This document shows positions 1-7,782 of a DNA stretch of 17,359 bases, in pieces; positions within the stretch are counted from its first letter, which is position 1; every line of letters begins with the position of its first letter. The notes under the pieces were generated by a model. It ran no database searches. It worked only from the letters and a program-made list of their open reading frames with translations, and had not been told where the DNA came from. The DNA is from Bacillota bacterium (GTDB lineage: Bacteria; Bacillota; Clostridia; Lachnospirales; Lachnospiraceae), in NCBI GenBank assembly GCA_023409835.1, contig JAEYQV010000139.1, forward strand, positions 1 through 17,359, in the 5' to 3' direction. The position numbers and the translations under genes were made by a program.

Positions 1-2007
1 AAAACCACTTTGTTCAATGCATATACCGGTGCAAATCTTAAGGTTGCCAACTGGCCCGGTGTAACGGTTGAGAAGAAAGAGGGAGCCTTCAAATATCATG
101 ATATGAAGTTCAAGCTTGTTGATCTGCCGGGTATCTACAGTCTGACCTCCTATACCATGGAGGAGAGGCTAACCAGAGAGTTCATCCTTCATTCTGATGT
201 CGATGTTATTATTAATATTGTGGACGCCTCCAGTCTGGAGCGTAATTTGTATCTGACCCTGCAGCTGATTGAGCTCGGGAAGCCTGTAATTCTGGCATTG
301 AATATGATGGATATCGTAGAGGAGAGGGGAATGGAGATCGACCTTCACCGTCTTCCGGAGATGCTTGGAATACCGGTTATTCCTGTATCTGCGAGGAAGA
401 AAACCGGACTTGATATCCTGATGCATACCGTTGCACATCATAAGGACCGCAATCTGGATCATAATCTTGAGCACCATCATGGCAGCCTGAAACAGGGTAA
501 TGTCAGCCATAAGCATCAGCATCATAACGAATATCCGGTTGTATACAGTGACATGATCGAAGATAAGATAGATGAGATCAGTGATCTTCTGAGGAAGCAG
601 TATGGGAAGTTGGATAATCTCAGATGGAATTCTATTAAAATACTGGAGAAGGATAAGACAGTTCTCGGACGTTATCCGCTTGATCTAAGCAAGGTGCTGG
701 ATCAAAGCTATGAAGAGGAGATTATAAACCAGAAGTACGATTTTATCGAGGAGATTGTGGAAGAGGTTGTAGTAAATAAGAGTACCAGGGCTGCTTCCAC
801 CGACAAGATTGACCGCGTTCTTACTCACTCGGTCTTCGGTATGCCGATTTTTTTTGGAATCATGGCTCTGGTGTTTTTGTTCACCTTCCAGGTCGGTGAC
901 TTTATCAAGAGCTTTTTTGAGATAGGTCTTGGTGCATTTTCCGACGGAGTATTAAGGCTGATGGAGTATTTCGGGGCAGGAGAGTTCCTTACCTCCCTCA
1001 TCGTTGACGGTATTGTGGCGGGTGTCGGAGGAATTCTTACCTTTCTGCCGAATATCTTCATTCTGTTCCTGGCTCTGGCCTTCCTCGAGGACAGCGGATA
1101 TATGTCCAGGGTTGCCTATGTTATGGATGGGCTGATGGGTAAGCTGGGACTCTCGGGCAGGGCATTCATTCCGATGCTGCTGGGCTTCGGCTGTACGGTA
1201 CCTGCGATCATGGCCTCCAGATCCCTGGAGAATATGCAGGATAGACGAAAGACAATTCTGGTTACGCCGTTCATGTCCTGCAGTGCAAGATTGCCGATCT
1301 ATGTCCTGTTCTCTGAGATGTTCTTCGGTAAGTATGCAATGCTTGCCGCATATTCCATGTATCTGATCGGCATCCTTGTAGCTATTCTTGTTGCCTATGT
1401 CATGCATAAGAATACGGAGCAGAAGTCCGGCAATACTCTGCTGATTGAGCTCCCGGAATACAAGGCTCCGAATATGCGGACGATTTTCATCTATGTCTGG
1501 GAGAAGGTGAAGGAGTATCTGACCAAGGCCGGTACAACAATATTTGCTGCATCCGTTATTATCTGGTTCGTCTTAAATTTCGGACCGGGAGGAATGGTCA
1601 CAGACATGTCGCAGAGCTTCGGCGCCATAATCGGCAAATGGTTGTCACCGCTGCTGGTACCTGCAGGACTTGGAATGTGGCAGATTGTTGTTGCCCTAAT
1701 TTCAGGTATTGCTGCTAAGGAAGTCGTGGTGTCCAGCTTCACAGTATTATTCGGAATTACGAATATAACTTCCCCGGAAGGAATGTCAAGCTTAACCGGA
1801 ATTTTATCCGGTATGGGATTTGGTGCCTTGAACGCATACTCGCTGATGGTATTCAGCTTGCTCTATATTCCCTGCGCTGCTACCATCGGGGTCATACAAC
1901 GGGAAATGCGGTCAGCGAAATGGACGATCTTCACGATTCTCTTCCAGCTTGGTGTGGCTATGTTGATGTCCACTCTGGTATTCCAGATCGGAAGCCAGTT
2001 CCTGTAG
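1..2007 (+). CDS. feoB: Ferrous iron transport protein B, 5'-truncated
   Basis: GTP-driven inner-membrane importer of Fe(II). The frame is open from base 1, and the first codons read KTTLFNAYTG, the end of the G1 P-loop, so only about a dozen N-terminal residues lie outside the window. Following motifs are the switch I segment VANWPGVTVE, G3 DLPG, G4 NMMD and G5 SARK. After the G domain comes a histidine-rich stretch (window codons 142-178, 11 His) and then the helical region before the membrane part. The membrane domain carries the conserved segments GFGCTVPAIMASRSL, PFMSCSARLPIY and AAKEVVVSS, and a late YIPCAAT motif. The protein ends normally with TAG. It is followed 69 bp later by its usual small Cys-rich partner. 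Identity is secure; the His-rich linker is the only odd part and may bind metal (inference). Confidence 0.97.
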   Translation, partial: KTTLFNAYTGANLKVANWPGVTVEKKEGAFKYHDMKFKLVDLPGIYSLTSYTMEERLTREFILHSDVDVIINIVDASSLERNLYLTLQLIELGKPVILALNMMDIVEERGMEIDLHRLPEMLGIPVIPVSARKKTGLDILMHTVAHHKDRNLDHNLEHHHGSLKQGNVSHKHQHHNEYPVVYSDMIEDKIDEISDLLRKQYGKLDNLRWNSIKILEKDKTVLGRYPLDLSKVLDQSYEEEIINQKYDFIEEIVEEVVVNKSTRAASTDKIDRVLTHSVFGMPIFFGIMALVFLFTFQVGDFIKSFFEIGLGAFSDGVLRLMEYFGAGEFLTSLIVDGIVAGVGGILTFLPNIFILFLALAFLEDSGYMSRVAYVMDGLMGKLGLSGRAFIPMLLGFGCTVPAIMASRSLENMQDRRKTILVTPFMSCSARLPIYVLFSEMFFGKYAMLAAYSMYLIGILVAILVAYVMHKNTEQKSGNTLLIELPEYKAPNMRTIFIYVWEKVKEYLTKAGTTIFAASVIIWFVLNFGPGGMVTDMSQSFGAIIGKWLSPLLVPAGLGMWQIVVALISGIAAKEVVVSSFTVLFGITNITSPEGMSSLTGILSGMGFGALNAYSLMVFSLLYIPCAATIGVIQREMRSAKWTIFTILFQLGVAMLMSTLVFQIGSQFL

Positions 2008-2076
2008 ATCGTCATATGAAATAGTCATAGAAATGCGAGATGCTAATCACCCATGTCTTAAGAAGGAGGGGTTGTT

Positions 2077-2223
2077 ATGGTAACATATATTATTGCAGCT
2101 ATCATTGTTGGATATACCGGCTTTATTATTTATAAGAGGATAAAGGATTTGAGGGCGGGTAAATCCTGCTGTGGAGGATGCTCCGGCTGTGCGGGTAAGA
2201 CGAAGTGCGGATGTCCCAAATAG
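2077..2223 (+). CDS. FeoB-associated Cys-rich membrane protein
   Basis: A 48-residue protein with a strong ribosome binding site (AGAAGGAGGGG at 2061-2071) before ATG 2077. Residues 3-19 form one hydrophobic membrane segment, followed by a basic stretch (YKRIKDLRAGK) and a cysteine-rich tail, CCGGCSGC, then KCGCPK at the C-terminus. That is six cysteines in the last 18 residues. This matches the small FeoB-associated Cys-rich membrane protein family commonly encoded directly after feoB in Firmicutes. The role is not established; a cytosolic metal-handling or redox tail beside the transporter is the usual suggestion. It probably shares the feoB transcript. The final codons are part of a short tandem repeat that continues past the stop. 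Confidence 0.9.
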   Translation: MVTYIIAAIIVGYTGFIIYKRIKDLRAGKSCCGGCSGCAGKTKCGCPK

Positions 2224-2300
2224 CGATAAGTACGAGTATCGAATAGCAGTAAGCGCGGGAACCCCGAATAACGATAAGTGTGGGTGCCCAAAATAGCAGT
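2203..2300 (+). repeat. Four-copy imperfect 25-bp tandem repeat
   Basis: Units lie at 2203-2227, 2228-2250 (23 bp), 2251-2275 and 2276-2300. Each begins AAG and ends with AATA(G/A)C followed by AGT or GAT, or a close variant. The first unit encodes the C-terminus KCGCPK plus stop of the upstream Cys-rich gene. The fourth unit, read from its first base, again spells KCGCPK and a stop. The array therefore looks like a tandem duplication of the gene's 3' end that has since diverged. Confidence 0.75.
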
Positions 2301-2739
2301 AGAAGGAACATAAGAACAGAAGTCAATCATGAGGAGTTTTACAGCCCGGAGCAGGCAGCAGAAGGGGTCTGTGAAGCTCCTTTATGCGTGATAAGTGCAA
2401 CGATTTATCATCTCATCTTATGCGCGACAGGTGTGACGCTATATTTTTTCATTTTGTATGCATTTATGTAAAGTGAACCTTTGCATGCTTACTTACATAA
2501 TGCAGAAGGTCACGGGGACCGGAAGAAGCCGGCGTAGCCTGTTCTTTTCGGTTTCCAATAGAAAATTAAAAATAAAAAAAGGAAATAGGAAGTCCTTGTA
2601 GAATATTAGTAGTATAGGTGTCTTATGAATATTAATAATTGTAAAATGTAATATTAACCTCAGGATTTAAGAAGATCAAACGGAAGGAAAAGTCACCGAA
2701 ACAGTCGTATGCAAGGACATAGTATGAGAGGAGGCTGCC
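2224..2739. other. Intergenic region between the feo genes and dgt
   Basis: About 515 bp without a convincing gene. It contains the downstream repeat units (to 2300) and two overlapping inverted repeats at 2460-2513. A 63-codon open frame at 2280-2471 starts inside the repeat array, lacks a ribosome binding site and resembles no family I know, so I do not call it. No intrinsic terminator with a proper T-run was found for the feo genes; the T-run at 2444-2449 is preceded only by a very weak stem. The 2560-2700 part is AT-rich and probably holds the dgt promoter, but I could not pick -35/-10 boxes with confidence. Confidence 0.6.
2460..2513 (+). promoter_or_regulatory. Two overlapping, mutually exclusive stem-loops
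   Basis: Stem A pairs TTATGTAA (2464-2471) with TTACATAA (2493-2500), extended by GCA (2460-2462) with TGC (2501-2503) around one bulged T. Stem B pairs GTGAACCTTTGCAT (2473-2486) with ATGCAGAAGGTCAC (2500-2513), with a single-base bulge on each side. The two stems share bases 2500-2503, and arm B's 5' half lies in loop A, so they compete. No T-run follows. The function is unknown; the arrangement resembles a leader or attenuator switch, but it lies about 230 bp upstream of dgt. Confidence 0.4.
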
Positions 2740-3762
2740 ATGGAGAAAGGTTTGAATATCAGACAGAAGCAGGAGCAGAGAGAGCATGAGATTTTAAGCC
2801 CTTATGCCGCGTTTTCTGATTGTTCGAAGGGGCGGGATATGGAAGAGGACCCCTGTGACATCCGACCGGTATATCAAAGGGACCGGGACAGAATCATTCA
2901 TTCTAAGGCGTTTCGGAGGCTGAAGGATAAGACTCAGGTATTCCTTGCACCTGAGGGGGATCATTACCGGACCAGACTGACTCATACCCTGGAGGTCTCC
3001 CAGATTGCCAGAACCATAGCAAAGGCTTTAAGGCTGAATGAGGATCTGACGGAAGCGATAGCACTGGGCCATGATCTAGGACATACTCCGTTTGGTCATG
3101 CGGGAGAGAGAGCCTTGAACCGGATCTGTCCGACCGGCTTTGAACATCACCTGCAGAGCATCCGTGTGGTTGAGCTACTGGAGAAGCGCGGAAAAGGACT
3201 TAACCTGACCTGGGAGGTCAGGGATGGAATTAGAAACCATCAGACGGCAGGCAGCCCTTCCACCCTGGAGGGGAAGATTGTCAGGCTTTGTGATAAGATT
3301 GCCTATATCAATCATGATATTGATGATGCAATACGCGGTCAGATCATCGGGGAGCAGGATATTCCGAAGGAATATACGGATATCCTGGGACATAGCCTGG
3401 ATGAACGGTTGAATACGATGATCCACGATATCGTTTCTAATAGCGAGAATAAGAATGATATCATCATGTCACCGGAGATTGAAGCAGCGATGAAGAAGCT
3501 GCGGGAATTCATGTTCCGGAGTGTCTACCTGAATAAGAAGGCTAAGAGCCAGGAGGAACAGGCAGAACGGTTGTTAGAGCAATTATTTCATTATTATATA
3601 GAACACTTGGAGCAGCTTCCGGAGGAGTTTTATATCCGGATGGAGCAGATTAAGGAACCTCCCTATCAGGTGGTTTGCGATTATATCGCCGGTATGACGG
3701 ACCGTTATGCGGTCACCAAATTTAAGGAGCTAATGATCCCATCAGCTTGGAGTGTATACTAG
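2740..3762 (+). CDS. dgt: Deoxyguanosinetriphosphate triphosphohydrolase-like (HD) protein
   Basis: A 340-residue HD-superfamily dNTPase that cleaves dNTPs to deoxynucleoside and triphosphate. The metal-binding HD signature is complete: His82 in RLTHTLEVSQIA, His111-Asp112 in ALGHDLGHTPFGH, and Asp193 in KIAYINHDIDD. The N-terminal VYQRDRDRIIHSKAFRRL segment and KTQVF are also typical of the family. The size fits the shorter Firmicutes/type-2 dGTPase-like subfamily. The start ATG follows GAGAGGAGG with a good spacing. The gene lies 73 bp ahead of dnaG, a neighbourhood that recurs in clostridia, where dgt precedes dnaG-rpoD and plausibly links nucleotide pools with replication start (inference). 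Substrate preference among dNTPs cannot be read from sequence. Confidence 0.93.
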   Translation: MEKGLNIRQKQEQREHEILSPYAAFSDCSKGRDMEEDPCDIRPVYQRDRDRIIHSKAFRRLKDKTQVFLAPEGDHYRTRLTHTLEVSQIARTIAKALRLNEDLTEAIALGHDLGHTPFGHAGERALNRICPTGFEHHLQSIRVVELLEKRGKGLNLTWEVRDGIRNHQTAGSPSTLEGKIVRLCDKIAYINHDIDDAIRGQIIGEQDIPKEYTDILGHSLDERLNTMIHDIVSNSENKNDIIMSPEIEAAMKKLREFMFRSVYLNKKAKSQEEQAERLLEQLFHYYIEHLEQLPEEFYIRMEQIKEPPYQVVCDYIAGMTDRYAVTKFKELMIPSAWSVY

Positions 3763-3806
3763 TGTACTGTCTGACAGCCAAGCCGGGAAGTTACCGGACA
3801 GCACAC
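3762..3806 (+). other. Hairpin at the dgt stop / dnaG leader
   Basis: GTGTACTGTC (3762-3771) pairs with GACAGCACAC (3797-3806), 10 positions with one A-C mismatch. The loop contains a smaller CCGG/CCGG stem. It begins on the last base of the dgt stop codon and ends 30 bp before dnaG. No T-run follows, so it is unlikely to be a full terminator. An mRNA processing or stability element between the two genes is possible (inference). Confidence 0.4.
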
Positions 3807-3835
3807 TGCAATAAAATCGGTGGGAGGTGTACATC

Positions 3836-5620
3836 ATGTTTTACCCGGATGAGCTAGTAGAAGAGATCAGGAGCAGAAGCGATATTGTCAGTGTGATCGG
3901 CTCCTACATAAGACTGCAGAAGAAGGGAAGCAATCATATGGGACTATGCCCGTTCCATAATGAGAAAACCCCCTCCTTTTCCGTGAGTGCATCCAAACAG
4001 ATGTATCATTGCTTTGGTTGCGGTGTTGGGGGCAATGTGTTTACCTTCATCATGGAGTACGAGAATTACACCTTCGTGGAAGCGCTGAAATTCCTGGCGG
4101 AAAGAGCGGGAATCAATCTCCCGGAGCAGGAGTATTCGGAGGAAGCGAAGAAGCAGGCAGATTTAAAGATGCGTCTGCTGGAAGTAAATAAGGAAGCAGC
4201 GAAGTATTTTTATTATCAGTTAAAATCCTCACGAGGACAAGCGGCCCATGATTATCTTATTAACCGGGGGCTGATGGAGGATACGATTAAGCAGTTCGGA
4301 TTGGGGTATGCCAATAATATTAGTGATGACTTATATCGATATCTGAAGAAGCTTGGGTACGAGGATGACTTTTTAAAGCAAACCGGTCTGGTCTCCTACA
4401 TTGAGACCAGAGGCGGCTTCGATAAATTTTGGGATCGTGTCATTTTTCCGATTATGGATGCCAACCACAGGGTAATCGGATTCGGAGGCAGGATTATGGG
4501 CAAGGCGGGACCGGAAGTACCTAAATATCTGAATTCCCCGGAGACCAGGATCTTTGATAAGAGCAGGAATCTGTACGGACTTAATTTTGCCAGAACCTCA
4601 AGAGCCTCTTTTCTACTGATCTGCGAGGGATATATGGATGTGATCGCACTTCATCAGGCAGGCTTTACGAATGCCGTAGCATCCCTGGGAACAGCATTTA
4701 CTACCTTTCATGCGAACCTATTAAAACGGTATACGAACGAGGTGGTATTGACCTTTGACAGCGATGAAGCCGGGATACAGGCGGCATTGAGAGCGATTCC
4801 GATTCTTAAGGAAGCGGGACTTACGATTAAGGTCATCAACATGAAGCCCTATAAGGACCCGGATGAATTCATCAAGGCCCTAGGTGCGGAGGAATACCGG
4901 AAACGCATCGCAGAAGCCAGGAGCAGCTTCTTCTTTGAAATAGAGGTGTTACAGAAGGGTTATGATATGAACGACCCGGAACAGAAGACGAAGTTCTTTC
5001 ATGAAACAGCAAAGAAGCTGTTGGGCTTTACAGAGGAATTGGAACGTAATTTCTACATTGATGCGGTGGCAAAAAACTACCAGATTGACGTGGAGCTTCT
5101 CAGGAGACTGGTTAACAAATTCGGTTCTCAGCTTGTTATCGGTGCCGGTGAGCCGAAGAACTATACGGAGACAGGCAGACGTAAGGGGACTGAGGATGGG
5201 CTTTCTAAATCCCAGAAACTGATGCTGACCTGGCTGATTGAGGATAACTCCCTGTTTGATAAGATCAGGGGGCTTCTGACACCGGAGGATTTTTCCGAAG
5301 GAATCTATGAAGAGGTCGCAAGACTGGTCTTTCAGGAATATGAAAAAGAGCATACCGTGATACCCGCTAAGATCATTAACTGCTTTACTAGCAAAGAAGA
5401 GCAGTCCGAAGTGGCTGCGCTGTTCTCGGCAGGAATTCGGGGAGAAATGGATGGCGCTGCGATGCAGAAGGCACTGTATGATACGGTTCTAAGGCTGAAG
5501 GAAAACAGTCTGGACAAGCAGAGCATAAAGGCAATTGAAGTAAATGATACGGTGCTGCTCCAGAAGATTTTTATGCAGAAGGCAGAGCTTAAGAAAAATG
5601 TAGCAAGATTGCTGACTTAA
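3836..5620 (+). CDS. dnaG: DNA primase
   Basis: Synthesises RNA primers for replication, acting with the replicative helicase. With ATG 3836 as start the protein has 594 residues. An in-frame GTG at 3827 is unlikely because it lies inside the GGAGGTG ribosome binding site (3823-3829), which is correctly spaced for the ATG. The N-terminal CHC2 zinc ribbon has Cys38, His41, Cys59 and Cys62 (GLCPFHNEKTPSF and HCFGCG). The catalytic core includes the LNSPET/FDKSRNLYG region, and the TOPRIM acidic residues are Glu264 (ICEGYMD) and Asp308/Asp310 (LTFDSDEAG). The C-terminal 150 residues correspond to the helicase-binding domain. Length and order are normal. The gene sits between dgt and rpoD, the clostridial form of the macromolecular synthesis operon without rpsU directly upstream. 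Confidence 0.97.
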   Translation: MFYPDELVEEIRSRSDIVSVIGSYIRLQKKGSNHMGLCPFHNEKTPSFSVSASKQMYHCFGCGVGGNVFTFIMEYENYTFVEALKFLAERAGINLPEQEYSEEAKKQADLKMRLLEVNKEAAKYFYYQLKSSRGQAAHDYLINRGLMEDTIKQFGLGYANNISDDLYRYLKKLGYEDDFLKQTGLVSYIETRGGFDKFWDRVIFPIMDANHRVIGFGGRIMGKAGPEVPKYLNSPETRIFDKSRNLYGLNFARTSRASFLLICEGYMDVIALHQAGFTNAVASLGTAFTTFHANLLKRYTNEVVLTFDSDEAGIQAALRAIPILKEAGLTIKVINMKPYKDPDEFIKALGAEEYRKRIAEARSSFFFEIEVLQKGYDMNDPEQKTKFFHETAKKLLGFTEELERNFYIDAVAKNYQIDVELLRRLVNKFGSQLVIGAGEPKNYTETGRRKGTEDGLSKSQKLMLTWLIEDNSLFDKIRGLLTPEDFSEGIYEEVARLVFQEYEKEHTVIPAKIINCFTSKEEQSEVAALFSAGIRGEMDGAAMQKALYDTVLRLKENSLDKQSIKAIEVNDTVLLQKIFMQKAELKKNVARLLT

Positions 5621-5649
5621 GGTGGGACGATACTCACGATTAGCAGGAT

Positions 5650-5679
5650 TTGCATATTTCATCAAATGATGGTTAGAAT
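5650..5679 (+). promoter_or_regulatory. Possible sigma-A promoter for rpoD
   Basis: TTGCAT (5650-5655) and TAGAAT (5674-5679) are separated by 18 bp, 31 bp before the rpoD start. The -10 is good and the -35 is weak. A secondary rpoD promoter inside the block would be usual, but this is a pattern match only. Confidence 0.35.
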
Positions 5680-5710
5680 ATAAAAAGAGTGTAAGAAGGA
5701 AGGATTATCT

Positions 5711-6805
5711 ATGGACGAGAATATTGCAAAGTTTACGGAGAGACTGAAGGAGCTTTTGGTCTTTGCCGAAAAGAAGAAGAATGTCTTGGAGTTTCAGGAG
5801 GTCAATGATTTTTTTGCGGATATGGAGCTGGACCCGCAGAGAATCGAGAAAATATATGATTATCTGGACAAGCATAATGTAGACGTTTTACGAATCTCCG
5901 AGGAGGATGAGGAGGATATCATCCTGGACGAAGATGAAGATTTAGAGCCCATAGATTTAACGATTCCGGAGGGTATTAATATTGAGGACCCCGTCCGTAT
6001 GTATCTTAAGGAAATCGGTAAAGTGCCGCTTCTTAATGCGGATGAAGAGATTGAGTTGGCCAGAAAGATGGAAGACGGGGATGATTATGCGAAGAAGAGG
6101 CTGGCCGAAGCAAACCTTCGTCTGGTTGTCAGCATAGCGAAGCGTTATGTTGGCAGAGGTATGCTATTCCTGGATCTGATCCAGGAGGGAAATCTGGGAC
6201 TGATTAAAGCGGTTGAGAAATTTGATTACCGTAAGGGATATAAATTCAGTACTTATGCAACCTGGTGGATCCGGCAGGCGATTACAAGAGCCATCGCTGA
6301 CCAGGCCAGAACTATCCGTATTCCTGTTCATATGGTCGAAACAATTAACAAATTAACCCGTGTGCAGAGACAGCTGCTACAGGAGCTCGGAAGAGAGCCT
6401 TCTCCGGAGGAGATTTCCGAGGTTATGAATATGCCGGTGGACCGTGTCAGAGAGATTCAGAAGATTTCTCAGGAGCCGGTATCGCTGGAGACACCGATCG
6501 GTGAAGAAGAGGACAGCCATCTGGGGGATTTCATTCAGGATGACAATGTACCTGTTCCTGCGGATGCCGCTGCCTTTACCCTGCTCAAGGAGCAGCTGGT
6601 AGAGGTGCTGGGAACCTTAACAGAGAGGGAGCAGAAGGTTCTGCGCCTGCGGTTCGGATTGGATGACGGCCGTGCCCGTACCCTTGAGGAGGTAGGAAAG
6701 GAATTCAATGTAACCAGAGAGCGAATCCGACAGATTGAAGCGAAAGCACTCCGTAAGCTGAGGCATCCGAGCAGGAGCAGAAAGCTGAAGGATTATCTGG
6801 AATAA
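5711..6805 (+). CDS. rpoD: RNA polymerase primary sigma factor (SigA/RpoD)
   Basis: The housekeeping sigma factor that directs RNA polymerase to -10/-35 promoters; 364 residues, typical of Firmicutes SigA. Region 1.1 spans about residues 1-60, followed by an acidic linker (63-80). Region 1.2 begins at IEDPVRMYLKEIG (91). Region 2 covers NLRLVVSIAKRYVGRG, DLIQEGNLGL and the -10 recognition/melting helix YKFSTYATWWIRQAITRAI (177-195). Region 3 follows, and region 4 (297-362) contains the -35 helix-turn-helix with TLEEVGKEFNVTRERIRQIE. The start follows AGAAGGAAGG. It is the last gene of the dgt-dnaG-rpoD series, with a terminator-like structure 35 bp downstream. Its presence agrees with the consensus-like promoters seen elsewhere in the window. 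Confidence 0.98.
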   Translation: MDENIAKFTERLKELLVFAEKKKNVLEFQEVNDFFADMELDPQRIEKIYDYLDKHNVDVLRISEEDEEDIILDEDEDLEPIDLTIPEGINIEDPVRMYLKEIGKVPLLNADEEIELARKMEDGDDYAKKRLAEANLRLVVSIAKRYVGRGMLFLDLIQEGNLGLIKAVEKFDYRKGYKFSTYATWWIRQAITRAIADQARTIRIPVHMVETINKLTRVQRQLLQELGREPSPEEISEVMNMPVDRVREIQKISQEPVSLETPIGEEEDSHLGDFIQDDNVPVPADAAAFTLLKEQLVEVLGTLTEREQKVLRLRFGLDDGRARTLEEVGKEFNVTRERIRQIEAKALRKLRHPSRSRKLKDYLE

Positions 6806-6839
6806 TAAGTTCGAGCCTATAATTCTTATCGTATGAGAG

Positions 6840-6922
6840 AACACACATGCAGAACGTGATTTGAGAACCCTGATTCGGATGAATGTCCTTAGGGAAGTCA
6901 GAGCGGAAGCATGTGTGTTTTT
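6840..6922 (+). terminator. Terminator-like hairpin with long structured loop after rpoD
   Basis: A perfect 11-bp stem, AACACACATGC (6840-6850) with GCATGTGTGTT (6909-6919), runs straight into TTTTT (6918-6922). The 58-base loop is large for an intrinsic terminator and contains nested pairing: CCCT (6868-6871) with AGGG (6891-6894), enclosing ATTC/GAAT. It probably ends the rpoD transcript, though it could also be a small structured RNA. Confidence 0.65.
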
Positions 6923-6995
6923 ATGCGGAAAGACACTCTGGCTTTCCTGAATATTCTGTGGCAAATCCTACATGAATATGGTAACATTGTTTTAA

Positions 6996-7028
6996 GCAGG
7001 TGATATACGGAATTTGAAGGGCACCTGC
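6996..7028 (+). promoter_or_regulatory. Inverted repeat upstream of trmK
   Basis: Perfect 7-bp arms GCAGGTG (6996-7002) and CACCTGC (7022-7028) enclose a 19-base loop. It ends 13 bases before the GGAG ribosome binding site of trmK. It may be a leader hairpin or an operator; nothing in the sequence decides between them. Confidence 0.35.
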
Positions 7029-7053
7029 AATCATTAAAATTTGGAGAATTATT

Positions 7054-7767
7054 ATGCAGTTATCAAAGCGTTTACAGACTGTGGCAGATATGGTTACACC
7101 GGGGAACCGTGTGGCGGATATCGGTTGTGATCATGCTTACATATCAATATATCTGGCGAAGAGAAACATAGCTCCGTTTATTGTTGCTATGGATATTAAT
7201 CAGGGACCGATTGACCGGGCAAAGGAGAATATCAGCAGATACGGTTTTTCCGGACGGATTGCTGTTAGAAAATCCGACGGTCTGCAGCTGCTGCAAACCG
7301 GTGAAGTGGATACGATTCTGATTGCAGGCATGGGGGGAGCTCTCATGCTGGAGATTCTCACGAAGTATCCGGAGTCATTGATTTCTGTTAAGGAACTGAT
7401 ACTTCAACCCCAATCCGAGGTCCATCTGGTACGGGAAGCCTTGTCAGAGCTGGGTTTTATGATTACGGAAGAGAATATGGTGAAGGACGACGGTAAATAT
7501 TACATCTGTATCAAGGCGGAGGCAAAGGAGCAGCTAAAGGACGTTAAGCCCTATGAGCTGACGAAGCAGGAGCATATCTATTTTGGCAGACTTCTTCTGG
7601 AGCAAAGGAACCCGATGCTGCTGGAATATTTAAAGCATGAGAAGCAGCAGTGTGAGAGTATATACAAAACCTTAATCGCCTTTCCTACGGAACAATCCAT
7701 TTTGAGGCAAAAGGAAATTACGGATGAAATTAAGTTGATTGAACAGGGATTTGGCTACTATAAATAA
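7054..7767 (+). CDS. trmK: tRNA (adenine(22)-N(1))-methyltransferase
   Basis: An SAM-dependent enzyme that methylates N1 of A22 in tRNA, the family of B. subtilis TrmK (YqfN), whose gene also lies just after sigA. The 237-residue protein has the Rossmann motif I VADIGCDHAYISIYLA (20-35), an acidic residue after beta-2 (MDINQGP), the AGMGG motif (91-95) and the LILQPQSE segment (115-122). All are characteristic of TrmK. The C-terminal third (about 170-230) is helical and probably forms the coiled-coil tRNA-binding extension. The start is supported by TTTGGAG eight bases upstream of ATG. It is followed after 15 bp by the nucleoside kinase gene, so the two are probably co-transcribed. B. subtilis has the YqfO/NIF3 gene next instead. 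Confidence 0.93.
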   Translation: MQLSKRLQTVADMVTPGNRVADIGCDHAYISIYLAKRNIAPFIVAMDINQGPIDRAKENISRYGFSGRIAVRKSDGLQLLQTGEVDTILIAGMGGALMLEILTKYPESLISVKELILQPQSEVHLVREALSELGFMITEENMVKDDGKYYICIKAEAKEQLKDVKPYELTKQEHIYFGRLLLEQRNPMLLEYLKHEKQQCESIYKTLIAFPTEQSILRQKEITDEIKLIEQGFGYYK

Positions 7768-7782
7768 TAAGGAGATTAACCT

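Noticed and set aside
2427..2450. Possible terminator before the T-run at 2444-2449
   Set aside because: The stem is only three base pairs plus two across an internal loop, too weak to support a terminator call.
2280..2471. 63-codon open frame with a hydrophobic C-terminus
   Set aside because: Starts inside the tandem repeat, has no ribosome binding site and no recognisable family; probably a chance frame.
2515..2556. Stem between the ACCGGAAGAA and TTCTTTTCGGT segments
   Set aside because: Depends on several G-U pairs and a bulge, with no T-run; not distinguishable from chance.
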